Assembly (NCBI RefSeq): GCF_000018325.1
Contig: NC_009922.1
Coordinates: forward strand, 2,666,001 to 2,730,000
DNA from: Alkaliphilus oremlandii OhILAs
GTDB taxonomy: Bacteria; Bacillota; Clostridia; Peptostreptococcales; Natronincolaceae
Reading direction: 5' to 3'
Length of the DNA: 64,000 nt
Position numbers and translations under genes: made by a program. This document shows, piece by piece, positions 43,168 through 51,450 of the stretch; the stretch's first letter is position 1, and each line of letters begins with the position of its first letter. The notes under the pieces were generated by a model. It did no database searches. It worked only from the letters and a program-made list of their open reading frames with translations, and was not told the origin of the DNA.

Positions 43168-43758
43168 TTGAAAGTTGAAAGAGTTGGTCAGAAGCTATAT
43201 ACAGAACCAGTACGTAAGGTAGAGAGCAAACATATTGAAAATAAAAGCCCTGAAAGTGAAAAACCTGTAGTAGATGAAGCTGTAAAATATACACCTTCAG
43301 AAACGGTGAACACCGGTACCTACAATAAGTCTGGACATGTATATGACAGTGAAACCGTAACAAAGCTAAAGAGACAATCCGAGCAGGCTCATAATTACCT
43401 TAGAGAATTGGTTGAAAAGCTTTTATTAAAGCAGGGACATTCCCTAAAGACCATTACCGACGAAGAGTGGACTACCGTAGAAATTGACGATGCCACAAGA
43501 GCAGAAGCGGCTGCAATGATTGCACCCGGTGGTCCTTTAAGCGCAGAGGCAGTAAGTGACCGTTTGGTTGATTTTGCAAAGGCGATATCCGGTGGCGATA
43601 TAGAAAAGTTGGATCAGCTAAAAGGTGCAATAGAGCAAGGCTTTAAGGAAGCAGAAAAAATACTTGGAGAGCTCCCAGAGATTTCAAAAGAAACCTATCG
43701 ATTGACTATGGAAAAATTGGATCAATGGGCTGCTGAAAGCCGTTCTCCTCAAGAGTAA
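43168..43758 (+). CDS. Hypothetical protein, DUF5610-like
   Basis: 196 residues from a TTG start seven bases after AGGAGGT. The first 60 residues are low-complexity and polar; residues 65-105 are helical. The C-terminal 90 residues resemble DUF5610: AAAMIAPGGPLSAEAVSDRLVDFAKAISGGDIEKLDQLKGAI, then FKEAEKILGELPEISKETY. Such proteins occur near flagellar and secretion genes; the function is unknown. A sigma-D-type -10 upstream and a terminator downstream make it a stand-alone member of the flagellar regulon. No signal peptide or membrane segment. Confidence 0.7.
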   Translation: MKVERVGQKLYTEPVRKVESKHIENKSPESEKPVVDEAVKYTPSETVNTGTYNKSGHVYDSETVTKLKRQSEQAHNYLRELVEKLLLKQGHSLKTITDEEWTTVEIDDATRAEAAAMIAPGGPLSAEAVSDRLVDFAKAISGGDIEKLDQLKGAIEQGFKEAEKILGELPEISKETYRLTMEKLDQWAAESRSPQE

Positions 43759-43772
43759 AAAACAGATCAAAG

Positions 43773-43804
43773 AAAGGGACTGCCTGTTGGCAGCCCCTTT
43801 TCCT
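43773..43804 (+). terminator. Terminator of the DUF5610-like gene
   Basis: Stem AAAGGGACTGCC (43773-43784) / GGCAGCCCCTTT (43789-43800) with a TGTT loop, followed by a T-rich tail. Confidence 0.85.
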
Positions 43805-43838
43805 TTCGTTATTTATTCAATCAAAGAAATTTCTTACT

Positions 43839-44687
43839 TTATGCTAGACTAAAAGCATCCTCATCCACTAAAAGATCAGAAGCGTCGGCTATTAATTGTT
43901 CCAACATCCCTTCATCGATACCGAGAATATTCAAAGCTTCCTCAGATAGATGATAAACCATACCATCGGCACCGAGACCTATTCCCATAGCCATAACAAT
44001 AGCGTCTGCTACGTGAACAATAGCCGTGAGTTTCTTATTCTTCGTCGCCTTTTCTGGGGTATGGTGGTATTCGATGGCCTCTATTAATTCCTCTGGCAGA
44101 TTCCATTTCTTAGCGACTTCAGAGCCTACCTGACCATGGTTAAATCCTAAAACCTTTTCTTCTGCATCTAAAAATGAAACATTTTCATTCTCAATGGTAC
44201 TCATAATTTGAGTAAAATGCTCATTTAAATAATAATTCACAATGACCTTTCCAATATCTCGAAGTAAGCCCGCTACATAGGCTTGATCTATTTTAGCAAA
44301 GCGTACCTTTTTAGAGATATACCGAGCTACAATTGCAGTGGACTGTGACTGCCTCCAAAGTTCGTTTTCTTCCAATCGATAGCCTTCTACTTCCTTTACT
44401 AAAAGCCCATTTACAGATGCAGTTAGCGCAATGCTTCTAATCGCTTGAAAACCTAATAGAACCGAAGCTTCTGAAATGGTGCTGATTCGTCTTGGATAAC
44501 CGTAGTGTGCCGAGTTGGCTAAACGCAGTATTCTAGCAGTTAAGCCTTGATCCTTTAAGACCGTCCTTTCAATATCCTGAATCGTAGAATTTGGATTTTC
44601 TGTTAAACTCATAATATCGTTTACAACCTGAGGTAACGCCGGCATATCAACTACTTTTCTCGTAATTTCATCTAATGTTAGCTTCAA
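43839..44687 (-). CDS. HDOD domain protein
   Basis: 282 residues, an HDOD (HD-related output) domain over roughly 15-215: MPALPQVVNDIMSLTENPNSTI, ILRLANSAHYGYPRRISTISEAS, GLLRDIGKVIVNYYL, NHGQVGSEVAKKWNLPEELIEAIEYHH. HDOD proteins are linked to signalling and chemotaxis but often lack catalytic HD residues. No CheY, GGDEF or other output domain is fused. Single gene in minus orientation between two plus-strand genes; no sigma-D box seen. Confidence 0.9.
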   Translation of the reverse strand: MKLTLDEITRKVVDMPALPQVVNDIMSLTENPNSTIQDIERTVLKDQGLTARILRLANSAHYGYPRRISTISEASVLLGFQAIRSIALTASVNGLLVKEVEGYRLEENELWRQSQSTAIVARYISKKVRFAKIDQAYVAGLLRDIGKVIVNYYLNEHFTQIMSTIENENVSFLDAEEKVLGFNHGQVGSEVAKKWNLPEELIEAIEYHHTPEKATKNKKLTAIVHVADAIVMAMGIGLGADGMVYHLSEEALNILGIDEGMLEQLIADASDLLVDEDAFSLA

Positions 44688-44890
44688 TTTGATCTCACTC
44701 CTATCAGTGGGATATATTTGCTTCTAACTTTACTTTACACTATTTATCTCCTTTTATATATAGTATAATAGTCTAATTTTTATAATAGGTTGTTGAACTA
44801 TAGGATTCATTCTATTTCCTATCAAATAGTGGACAGCACTTTATTTTTCATATATGATTAATAATATGTCTTTTATTGAGAGGTGTTTCT

Positions 44891-45202
44891 ATGTCTTATC
44901 AAATATGCAAAAGATGCAATAAAATGTTTTTGAAGAACGGAAAAATCTACTGCAATTCTTGCTCTGAAATAAACGATAGAGATTTTGAGCTAATCCTTAC
45001 TCATATTAAAACAAATCCAAAAGCTACCGTTTTGGATATCATTACAGAAACTTCTGTTTCCTTAAAAAGCATTGATTGCTTTGTAGAAGAAGGCGGCATT
45101 GTTTATGTAGAGTCCAACCATGACGAAGCAGAGGATGAAATAGAATCAGCTAAAACCAATCATCCATCGGCACGTAAAGAGAGGTTCCATCTGAGAAGAT
45201 AG
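44891..45202 (+). CDS. YvyF-like flagellar-operon zinc-finger-type protein (TIGR03826-like)
   Basis: 103 residues. The N-terminus has a four-cysteine cluster CKRC...YCNSC typical of YvyF (TIGR03826), then a winged-helix-like segment (IKTNPKATVLDIITETSVSLKSIDCFVEEGGI) and a charged tail. In Bacillus yvyF precedes flgM-flgN-flgK-flgL; here it stands alone, 18 kb from flgN and in opposite orientation, so the block has been rearranged. The ATG at 44891 follows GAGAGGTG. Confidence 0.82.
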   Translation: MSYQICKRCNKMFLKNGKIYCNSCSEINDRDFELILTHIKTNPKATVLDIITETSVSLKSIDCFVEEGGIVYVESNHDEAEDEIESAKTNHPSARKERFHLRR

Positions 45203-45240
45203 CAGTGTTTTCCTATCTTCCTTAATAATTCGTAAACAAA

Positions 45241-45282
45241 TTCCCCTAATAAGATGTCCCAATACCTTATTTTAGGGGGATT
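45241..45282 (-). terminator. Candidate terminator of gloA
   Basis: TCCCCTAATAAG (45241-45252) pairs with CTTATTTTAGGGGGA (about 45267-45281) with a small bulge. The minus-strand tail AATTTGTTT is only weakly T-rich. It lies about 30 bases after gloA. Confidence 0.5.
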
Positions 45283-45312
45283 CTATGCCGTATAGCTTTA
45301 ATCTATCCTTAT

Positions 45313-45699
45313 TTATCGTACGGCTCTGATTACTTCTACATCGTATCCATCTGGGTCCGTTACAAAGTAATATCTCGGTGCCTCTCCTGGAAGCCCCATT
45401 AAATCTGTAACTTTATATCCCATTTCCTGGTGTAGCTTGTGAGATTCTTCTAGGTTGTCTGAGGAAACCGCCATATGGCTAAAGCCATTTCCGATAACAT
45501 AGGGCTTCTCTGGGTGGTAGTTATAGGTTAACTCGATCTCATGAGTTCCTGCTTCATCCCCTAAGAATACCAAGGTAAACGCATGCTCTGGAAAGTCCTT
45601 TCTCCTAGTTTCAACAAAACCTAAGGCTTCCTTGTAAAACTTTAAAGATTTTTCTAAATCCATGACTCTGATACAAGTGTGTAGTATTCTATATTTCAT
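45313..45699 (-). CDS. gloA: Lactoylglutathione lyase (glyoxalase I)
   Basis: 128 residues, the single-domain bacterial glyoxalase I length, with two beta-alpha-beta-beta-beta units. Metal ligands: His in LHTCIRV near the start, Glu in EIELTYN, His in FSHMAVS and Glu in YDVEVIRA. It detoxifies methylglyoxal as its thiol adduct; the thiol in this group need not be glutathione. Monocistronic; the ribosome site is AGGAGG-like. Confidence 0.93.
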   Translation of the reverse strand: MKYRILHTCIRVMDLEKSLKFYKEALGFVETRRKDFPEHAFTLVFLGDEAGTHEIELTYNYHPEKPYVIGNGFSHMAVSSDNLEESHKLHQEMGYKVTDLMGLPGEAPRYYFVTDPDGYDVEVIRAVR

Positions 45700-45810
45700 T
45701 TTAATATCCTCCTTTTAAGCCTTTATTTACTATCTTATAGCCTTACACTTACCCATGACTGGTGTTGCTTAGTTTCCATAACGGTTTAAGCTTTCCAAAA
45801 GATTTTGGGA

Positions 45811-46187
45811 CACCACTTTAGCACTTTTATGGATTCTACTTTGATTGCAAAAGCCCTAGATAAGGCTATGGTTAACCGAGCTTATCCACTAGGTGAATAA
45901 TCCACACAGATCGCGGCAGCCAATATCTAAGTAAAGAGTACATAAAAATTACTGAAAAATATCAAGTTAATCGATCTTATAGTGCTAAGGCTAACCCTTA
46001 TGACAATGCCCCTATGGAAGCCTTTCATGCTATTTTAAAAAAAGAGGCAATTTATCAAACGAATTATATTAACTATGAGCAAGCAAAATTGTCTTTATTT
46101 GAGTATATTGAAAAATGGTACAATAGAAACCGTATTCATGGGAATATTGGGTACAATCCCTTCTGAATATGAAAAATCCATTGTATA
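45811..46187 (+). pseudogene. Decayed IS3-family transposase (OrfB) C-terminal part
   Basis: The DDE integrase end is recognisable: FSTFMDSTLIAKALDKAMVNRAYP in one frame, then HTDRGSQYLSKEYIK, SYSAKANPYDNAPMEAFHAI and the final EKWYNRNRIHGNIGY in another. The two parts are joined by a frameshift near 45892. A second shift near 46156 separates NRIHGNIGY from the usual PSEYEKS end. The N-terminal half and OrfA are absent. TGTGTCTAAACTATTAATC just after may be the remnant right end. Non-functional relic. Confidence 0.85.
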
Positions 46188-46242
46188 AATACCATACTTT
46201 TTGTGTCTAAACTATTAATCTAAGTCTAGCGTCAACTAATAT

Positions 46243-47484
46243 CTAATTCCTAGACAATATCGTCATATATGCAAGCGTATCTAGACCATTTTCTTTTATT
46301 AGATTAATAATTGATTGAATATATTGATTATTATGTAGTATAACTTTTGAAAACGATTGTATTAATTTTAGTGTAAGTTCATCATTTAATTCTTTGTGAT
46401 ATTCCGCCATACCTACAAGATGTAATTTTATCATTCCATAGACAACACAAATAAAAATATAAGAATCCCATATGCTTGTAAAACCCCCAAAAGGCATCAT
46501 CCATCTAAAGTATTCATTTACAAGAAAGTTCTCTAAAATATATTCTTTCTCTTTTAAATAGTCCTTTAGATAGCTGTCATAAGCTTCTTCATACTTTTTG
46601 ATCGTAGTTTCTATTTTTTCATCTTCTGTATTTTCTAGCCCGAGTAAAGTTTCATTAAGGCATTCTATATACCTTTCATTTAAGGTTCCAATTAATAGCC
46701 TTTCATTTATCATTGTTTCTAATATCTTTAATTGTATTTCAACTTGGGTAGGAACTTTATCAAGTTCCTCCCTAAAATTTCCTGCACTAATCATTTTTGC
46801 AAGAGATTCAAGCACCTTAGGTATATCATGAGTCTTTTGCATTTTGTATAATCCTTCAATTCTGTTGTTAACGATACCCAGTAACATAACTCTTTCTGAA
46901 AGACTATAGTCCCTATCTTGAAGTAATGATATGCAAAATAATCGAATATCCCAAAAATATTTTTCTGGTTTATTATAAAGGGAATATCCTTCGGTATCAA
47001 AGCTTGAGTTTATCATAATTCTTAGATCTTCATCTTCTTGTATTTGTTCAAAACAAATTCCATTCGGATTTAAAAGAGCTAATCTTGCTATCTCAGGACA
47101 AGATGTCGTTGCGCTACGCTCAAGTTTTCCATCTATCCTACTTGTAAATCTAGGATATGAAGCACAAATATTTGATAGGTATTCTTCGCCTAAGATATCT
47201 TGTATCTTGCAAAGCTTACTCTCATCTAAGAAAGGACATCTTCCCAACTCATCCATTACTATTCTTCCATAGAACTCATCAGTTTTATTATTATGCGATC
47301 TTCTAACCATAGATTTAAATATAGGCTTTAGTTCCATGTTATTATTTTTTCTGTAATTTTGATATCTTTTTTTATCTAAAGATACCGTCCATCCGATACA
47401 ACAACTATCTTCACATTTTGAACCAATACATCTAAATTGTTTCATATATTCTGGCATTAATATCATTCTTTTATGTTGTTCCAC
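46243..47484 (-). CDS. fliB: Flagellin lysine-N-methylase FliB
   Basis: 413 residues. The N-terminal cysteine cluster FRCIGSKCEDSCCIGWTVSLD and then RCPFLDESKLCKIQ...LGEEYLSNICASYPR are the FliB signature, likely holding a metal centre. FliB methylates lysines of flagellin in Salmonella and is found in flagellar islands of clostridia. The GTG start at 47484 follows GAGGGG. It is downstream of the pseudaminic-acid genes and beside an IS3 relic, so flagellin here may be both methylated and glycosylated. Confidence 0.9.
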   Translation of the reverse strand: MEQHKRMILMPEYMKQFRCIGSKCEDSCCIGWTVSLDKKRYQNYRKNNNMELKPIFKSMVRRSHNNKTDEFYGRIVMDELGRCPFLDESKLCKIQDILGEEYLSNICASYPRFTSRIDGKLERSATTSCPEIARLALLNPNGICFEQIQEDEDLRIMINSSFDTEGYSLYNKPEKYFWDIRLFCISLLQDRDYSLSERVMLLGIVNNRIEGLYKMQKTHDIPKVLESLAKMISAGNFREELDKVPTQVEIQLKILETMINERLLIGTLNERYIECLNETLLGLENTEDEKIETTIKKYEEAYDSYLKDYLKEKEYILENFLVNEYFRWMMPFGGFTSIWDSYIFICVVYGMIKLHLVGMAEYHKELNDELTLKLIQSFSKVILHNNQYIQSIINLIKENGLDTLAYMTILSRN

Positions 47485-47535
47485 TAAATCAACCCCTCAT
47501 TTTCCGAAAAAATAGTTGCTTTTTATTAGATATAC

Positions 47536-48510
47536 CTATATCCTTGATAATATTATTTCAGCAGTTGATAAGGTTGATTGACCCCCTATCAAATCTAATG
47601 TTCCATCTTTTAAAATCATATTTTTATAACAATATCTTCCTATAAGTTCATCTAATCTATCATAACTAATACTTGGATATTTTCCTAAATAATCTATTCC
47701 TATATTACTCAACTCTTTACATATCAAATCCTGATTATCTGCTATACTAAATATAATAGGAATAGTATTTTGTGATAATACTTCATAGACAGTACTTCCT
47801 CCAGCAGTAATTACTATCTTTGAAGATGCTATATATTTCTTTAGGTTGGGTGGTTTATATATTAATTCCATATTTTCGGTCTTTATAGCTTCAATATTTT
47901 TAATATAGTCACAGTAATATCCAGGTCCAATAATAATTCTAGTCTTGATAGCTAAGTTTTTAATTGCATCCATTATTTTAACTGTGATTCCATGATCATC
48001 TGTACCACCAGTTGTAATTAGAATTCCATTTTTATCTATATTTTCATCTTGTTTTTTCCAATATTCTTCCTTCATTATTAAATACTTAGGCCCTAATAGT
48101 TTTAATTGTCCTTCTATCTCTAAATATCCTAGTCTTTCCGCATGGATATTCCCATTATAAATAATATCTGGTATAGATGCATCGTATATGTCATTGTTAT
48201 CATCTATAATCATTAATTTAGTTTTTTCTTTTACCATCTTAAGATATTCATTACTTCCTAAGTATGAATCAACTATGAATAAATCGATCTCGCGTTCATC
48301 AATTATATTATAATCCTGTTCGAACTCATTGTTTATTATATATTCAACTTCAGTATTATTTATTAAATCTTCCAATTCTTGATTTATAATAAAAGTTATG
48401 TTAATGTCCTTTTCCACCTGTCCGAGCGCAATTGCTAAAGAAAGACACCTATAATAGTGTCCATATCCTATACCTTTGCCTCCTAGTACTCTTATCCCTA
48501 TGTTTTTCAT
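47536..48510 (-). CDS. pseG: UDP-2,4-diacetamido-2,4,6-trideoxy-beta-L-altropyranose hydrolase PseG
   Basis: PseG removes UDP to give the hexose that PseI condenses in pseudaminic acid synthesis. 324 residues with a GT-B-like fold. The N-terminal VLGGKGIGYGHYYRCLSLAIAL includes the catalytic His in the GxGHxxR motif; ITAGGSTVYEVLSQNTIPIIF forms the nucleotide site. The ATG at 48510 overlaps the pseI stop (ATGA) and follows GGAG. Last pse gene, upstream of fliB. Confidence 0.9.
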   Translation of the reverse strand: MKNIGIRVLGGKGIGYGHYYRCLSLAIALGQVEKDINITFIINQELEDLINNTEVEYIINNEFEQDYNIIDEREIDLFIVDSYLGSNEYLKMVKEKTKLMIIDDNNDIYDASIPDIIYNGNIHAERLGYLEIEGQLKLLGPKYLIMKEEYWKKQDENIDKNGILITTGGTDDHGITVKIMDAIKNLAIKTRIIIGPGYYCDYIKNIEAIKTENMELIYKPPNLKKYIASSKIVITAGGSTVYEVLSQNTIPIIFSIADNQDLICKELSNIGIDYLGKYPSISYDRLDELIGRYCYKNMILKDGTLDLIGGQSTLSTAEIILSRI

Positions 48511-49523
48511 TCTATATGACTCCAATCAACAGGTGTTCCTCTTTCTATATCTTTTATTACTTTTCTCCCTAATATTTCACTATAATGTCTTGGATGCATC
48601 CCATATCCAGGTCTAATTGACCTCATATTTTTGTAAGTGATTACATCCCCTTCTTTTATATCTTGTGTAAAGAATAGTGAACGGGAAAATATTCTATTTT
48701 TCTTTGTTTTTTCAGTAATGTCATAACTTATATTTCCCAATGCCCTCTCTAACTTCCTTATTTCCTCCACCATTGATTTAAATTCATCTATTTCCATAGA
48801 GAACTCTGCATCAGGCCCTCCTATGCTTCTATCTAGGATCACATGTTTTTCTATAAACTTAGCACCTAATGCTACTGCTCCAAGTGCTACAGTACATCCC
48901 ATTGAATGGTCTGATAGTCCAACTTCTACACCAAAGGTTTCTCTCATATTTGGAATGGTTAATAAGTTCATTTCTTCATAAGGCGCTGGATATGAACTTG
49001 TACATTTTAGTAAAGTTATACTTTCATTTCCTTCTTCCCTACAAGCGTCTACAGCTTCCTTAATTTCTCCTATGGTAGCAATTCCTGTGGATATGATCAC
49101 TGGCTTTTCTTTAGAGGCTATGTATTTTATTAAAGGAACATCAGTAATCTCAAAAGATGCAACTTTGTATGCTGGCGTATTAAGTTCTTCAAGTAGATCC
49201 ACGGCAGATTTATCAAATGGAGAGGAGAAAATAGTTATTCCAATTTCTTTTGCATAATCAAAGAGCTCCTTATGCCACTCCCAAGGAGTATACGCTTCTT
49301 GATATAGCTTATATAAAGTTGTTCCATCCCATAATGTTCCTTGTTTTATTTGAAAATATTCATTATCACAATTCATTGTGATAGTATCCGCTGTATATGT
49401 TTGAATTTTTACAGCATCTGCTCCTGCTTCTTTTATAGCTTTTATTGTATCTTTAGCTATTTGAATATCATGGCCATGGTTAGCAGATATTTCTCCAACT
49501 ATGTAAACTTTTTTTCCAAACAT
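48507..49523 (-). CDS. pseI: Pseudaminic acid synthase PseI
   Basis: A NeuB-family synthase, 338 residues. It condenses phosphoenolpyruvate with the PseG product to make pseudaminic acid. The N-terminal TIM barrel has EISANHGHDIQIAKDTI, KIQTYTADTITM, SSPFDKSAVDLL, STGIATIGEIKEAV and GLSDHSMGCTVA. The C-terminal SAF domain begins near residue 280 (SLFFTQDIKEGDVITYKNMRSIRPG). PseI over legionaminic synthase is supported by the complete pse set around it. Confidence 0.94.
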   Translation of the reverse strand: MFGKKVYIVGEISANHGHDIQIAKDTIKAIKEAGADAVKIQTYTADTITMNCDNEYFQIKQGTLWDGTTLYKLYQEAYTPWEWHKELFDYAKEIGITIFSSPFDKSAVDLLEELNTPAYKVASFEITDVPLIKYIASKEKPVIISTGIATIGEIKEAVDACREEGNESITLLKCTSSYPAPYEEMNLLTIPNMRETFGVEVGLSDHSMGCTVALGAVALGAKFIEKHVILDRSIGGPDAEFSMEIDEFKSMVEEIRKLERALGNISYDITEKTKKNRIFSRSLFFTQDIKEGDVITYKNMRSIRPGYGMHPRHYSEILGRKVIKDIERGTPVDWSHIE

Positions 49524-49545
49524 AGAATTATGACCTCCTTTATGT

Positions 49546-49992
49546 TTAGTCCCTATCGAAGGAATAGAATAGTTTTATATCTGATTCATCTTTCATAATA
49601 TAGCCAGCTTTCATAAATGCTTTTATAGAAGCGCTATTTGTCGACTTAACTTTCCCTATTAAAAAATTTGTTTTATATTTATCTTTAATCAATTGCAACA
49701 AGTATGTAGCATATCCTCTACCTCTATGTTCTTTAGCAATGCTATAATTTATTAAAAATGACTTATCATCAAACCTATCCAACCGTATTAATCCAACACT
49801 TACGTTATTAACTTCAAAAATATGCATAATCGAATCAGTTGACTTTAGCTTTTCATCAAACCACTTGACATGTTCTTCATATTCTATAGTATTTGAATTA
49901 AATGAGTTGTTTCTTACGGTCTCATCATTAGCCCATTCAAATATTAAATCACAATCATTTTTCTCTATATTTTTAAAGTTATATTTTAACAT
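49546..49992 (-). CDS. GNAT family acetyltransferase in the pse cluster
   Basis: 148 residues. A GNAT fold with EHRGRGYATYLLQLIKDKY as the acetyl-CoA loop and a C-terminal NSASIKAFMKAGY. The ATG at 49992 follows AGGGTG; a longer in-frame start would overlap pseH. It lies between pseH and pseI, which is unusual: the six canonical Pse steps are already covered. In some bacteria a GNAT domain is fused to PseG. It may add a variant acyl group to the sugar; this is inference. Confidence 0.85.
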   Translation of the reverse strand: MLKYNFKNIEKNDCDLIFEWANDETVRNNSFNSNTIEYEEHVKWFDEKLKSTDSIMHIFEVNNVSVGLIRLDRFDDKSFLINYSIAKEHRGRGYATYLLQLIKDKYKTNFLIGKVKSTNSASIKAFMKAGYIMKDESDIKLFYSFDRD

Positions 49993-50051
49993 ATTATTCA
50001 CCCTGATTAATATACAAAATGTACTAACTATACTAAAAACTATGCATTTTA

Positions 50052-50603
50052 TCATAGTTCTTCAATTGATATTTTCTCATAATTATAGTTATTTTTTATT
50101 TGGTTCCATTTATCTTTTGTAATTGCCATTATAACAATATCAAGAAAATCGCCATTCTTATATATATGTTGTTTTAATGTTCCTTCTATAGTAGATCCAA
50201 ACTTCTCATGTATAGAAATAACTTTTTCATTGAATCTAAATACCTCACAACATAACTTGTTTAGATTTAATATATCAAATGCATAATCATATATATTACA
50301 TTCCAGTGTTGTTGCAATTCCTTTACCCCTAAACGAAGTATCCCCAATATAATATGCCCAAGAACATCTTTTGTTTGTGTAATCAATGTTACAGATATTT
50401 ATTAGACCTATTTTCACACCATCAAATTTTATTATCCAGTACTTACTATTATTTTGTTCATTAATAGACTCAAACCATTTTTGTTGAATTTCTAGAGTTA
50501 GCTTAGGATCAGTATACATATATTGGCTTACTTCCAGTTTGATTCTCCAGTTCATAATAAGTTCTAAATCATCCCTAGTAACTTTTATAAGCTCTAATGT
50601 CAT
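50052..50603 (-). CDS. pseH: UDP-4-amino-4,6-dideoxy-N-acetyl-beta-L-altrosamine N-acetyltransferase PseH
   Basis: 183 residues, a GNAT enzyme that acetylates the PseC product. PseH-specific features: TRDDLELIMNWRIKLEVSQYMYTD, AYYIGDTSFRGKGIATTLEC and NLNKLCCEVFRFNEKVISIH-EKFG. The ATG at 50603 follows GGAGGG with eight-base spacing. It lies after pseF and before the extra GNAT. Confidence 0.9.
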   Translation of the reverse strand: MTLELIKVTRDDLELIMNWRIKLEVSQYMYTDPKLTLEIQQKWFESINEQNNSKYWIIKFDGVKIGLINICNIDYTNKRCSWAYYIGDTSFRGKGIATTLECNIYDYAFDILNLNKLCCEVFRFNEKVISIHEKFGSTIEGTLKQHIYKNGDFLDIVIMAITKDKWNQIKNNYNYEKISIEEL

Positions 50604-50692
50604 AAATATTTCCCTCCAATACTTACACACAGTATTTTTATATCATTAATAATATAATAATTAATATTCTAAATGGCTAAAATTTTTAGTAT

Positions 50693-51439
50693 CTACTTTT
50701 CTCCTAATTTTTTCTGCTCTATAAATTCATTAATACCTTTTATTTCAGGATTTCTATCTATTAAATCTATAATATCATTTAACCAAAATATTTTTTTTTC
50801 AAAATATAACTGTTCATATATTTTAGTTATAGCTTGAAAATCTTCTGAAGTATCTAGTGTCCATCTGTAACTTGAATAATCTATTTCATTTTTAAAACCA
50901 ATTAATTTAAATTTATCTGGATTCTGATAAATATATGGGGTTACATGTTCTCTTTCAAATTGTTTTCTAGCTTCCTCAAATACCTTTTTTAATGTTTCAA
51001 ATCGTATAATTTCAGCATCTAGTCCTCTTGGGAAAGTTCTTTCTAATGTATTACTCATATAATCAATCTCACTCTTATATAATTTCTTAAAGTTTATCAT
51101 CATTTTATCTATTATGTCAGCATCTATAACAGGACAATCTGAAGTAATTCTTACTACTATATCTGCATCATTTTCTCTCGCTGCATAGTAATATCTAGAG
51201 AGTACATCTTCCTCAGAGCCTCTAAAGTGCTTTACCCCTAGCCTTTCGGCTTCCTTAACTATTATATCATCATCTTGTTTAACTGTTGTAGCTATAACTA
51301 TTTCATCAATTAATTTGGATTGCTTCACTCTTATAATTACATGCTCTAAAACAGTCTTACCACATAAATCCATCATTATTTTACCTGGTAATCTTGTAGA
51401 ACCCATCCTTGCTTGTATTATTGCAACTATTTTGCTCAT
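50693..51439 (-). CDS. pseF: Pseudaminic acid cytidylyltransferase PseF (SpsF-type)
   Basis: 248 residues. The nucleotidyltransferase start IVAIIQARMGSTRLPGKIM and the acidic metal site in VVRITSDCPVIDADII identify the SpsF/NeuA-like family. In this operon it should activate pseudaminic acid to CMP-Pse. It is of the SpsF sequence type, not the Helicobacter PseF type. The ATG at 51439 follows GGTG; the pseC stop is 12 bases before. Confidence 0.85.
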   Translation of the reverse strand: MSKIVAIIQARMGSTRLPGKIMMDLCGKTVLEHVIIRVKQSKLIDEIVIATTVKQDDDIIVKEAERLGVKHFRGSEEDVLSRYYYAARENDADIVVRITSDCPVIDADIIDKMMINFKKLYKSEIDYMSNTLERTFPRGLDAEIIRFETLKKVFEEARKQFEREHVTPYIYQNPDKFKLIGFKNEIDYSSYRWTLDTSEDFQAITKIYEQLYFEKKIFWLNDIIDLIDRNPEIKGINEFIEQKKLGEK

Positions 51440-51450
51440 GGATATCACCT

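Noticed and set aside
43109..43363. Minus-strand ORF of 84 codons near the DUF5610-like gene
   Set aside because: Antisense to the 196-residue gene, aromatic-rich low-complexity translation, no ribosome site.
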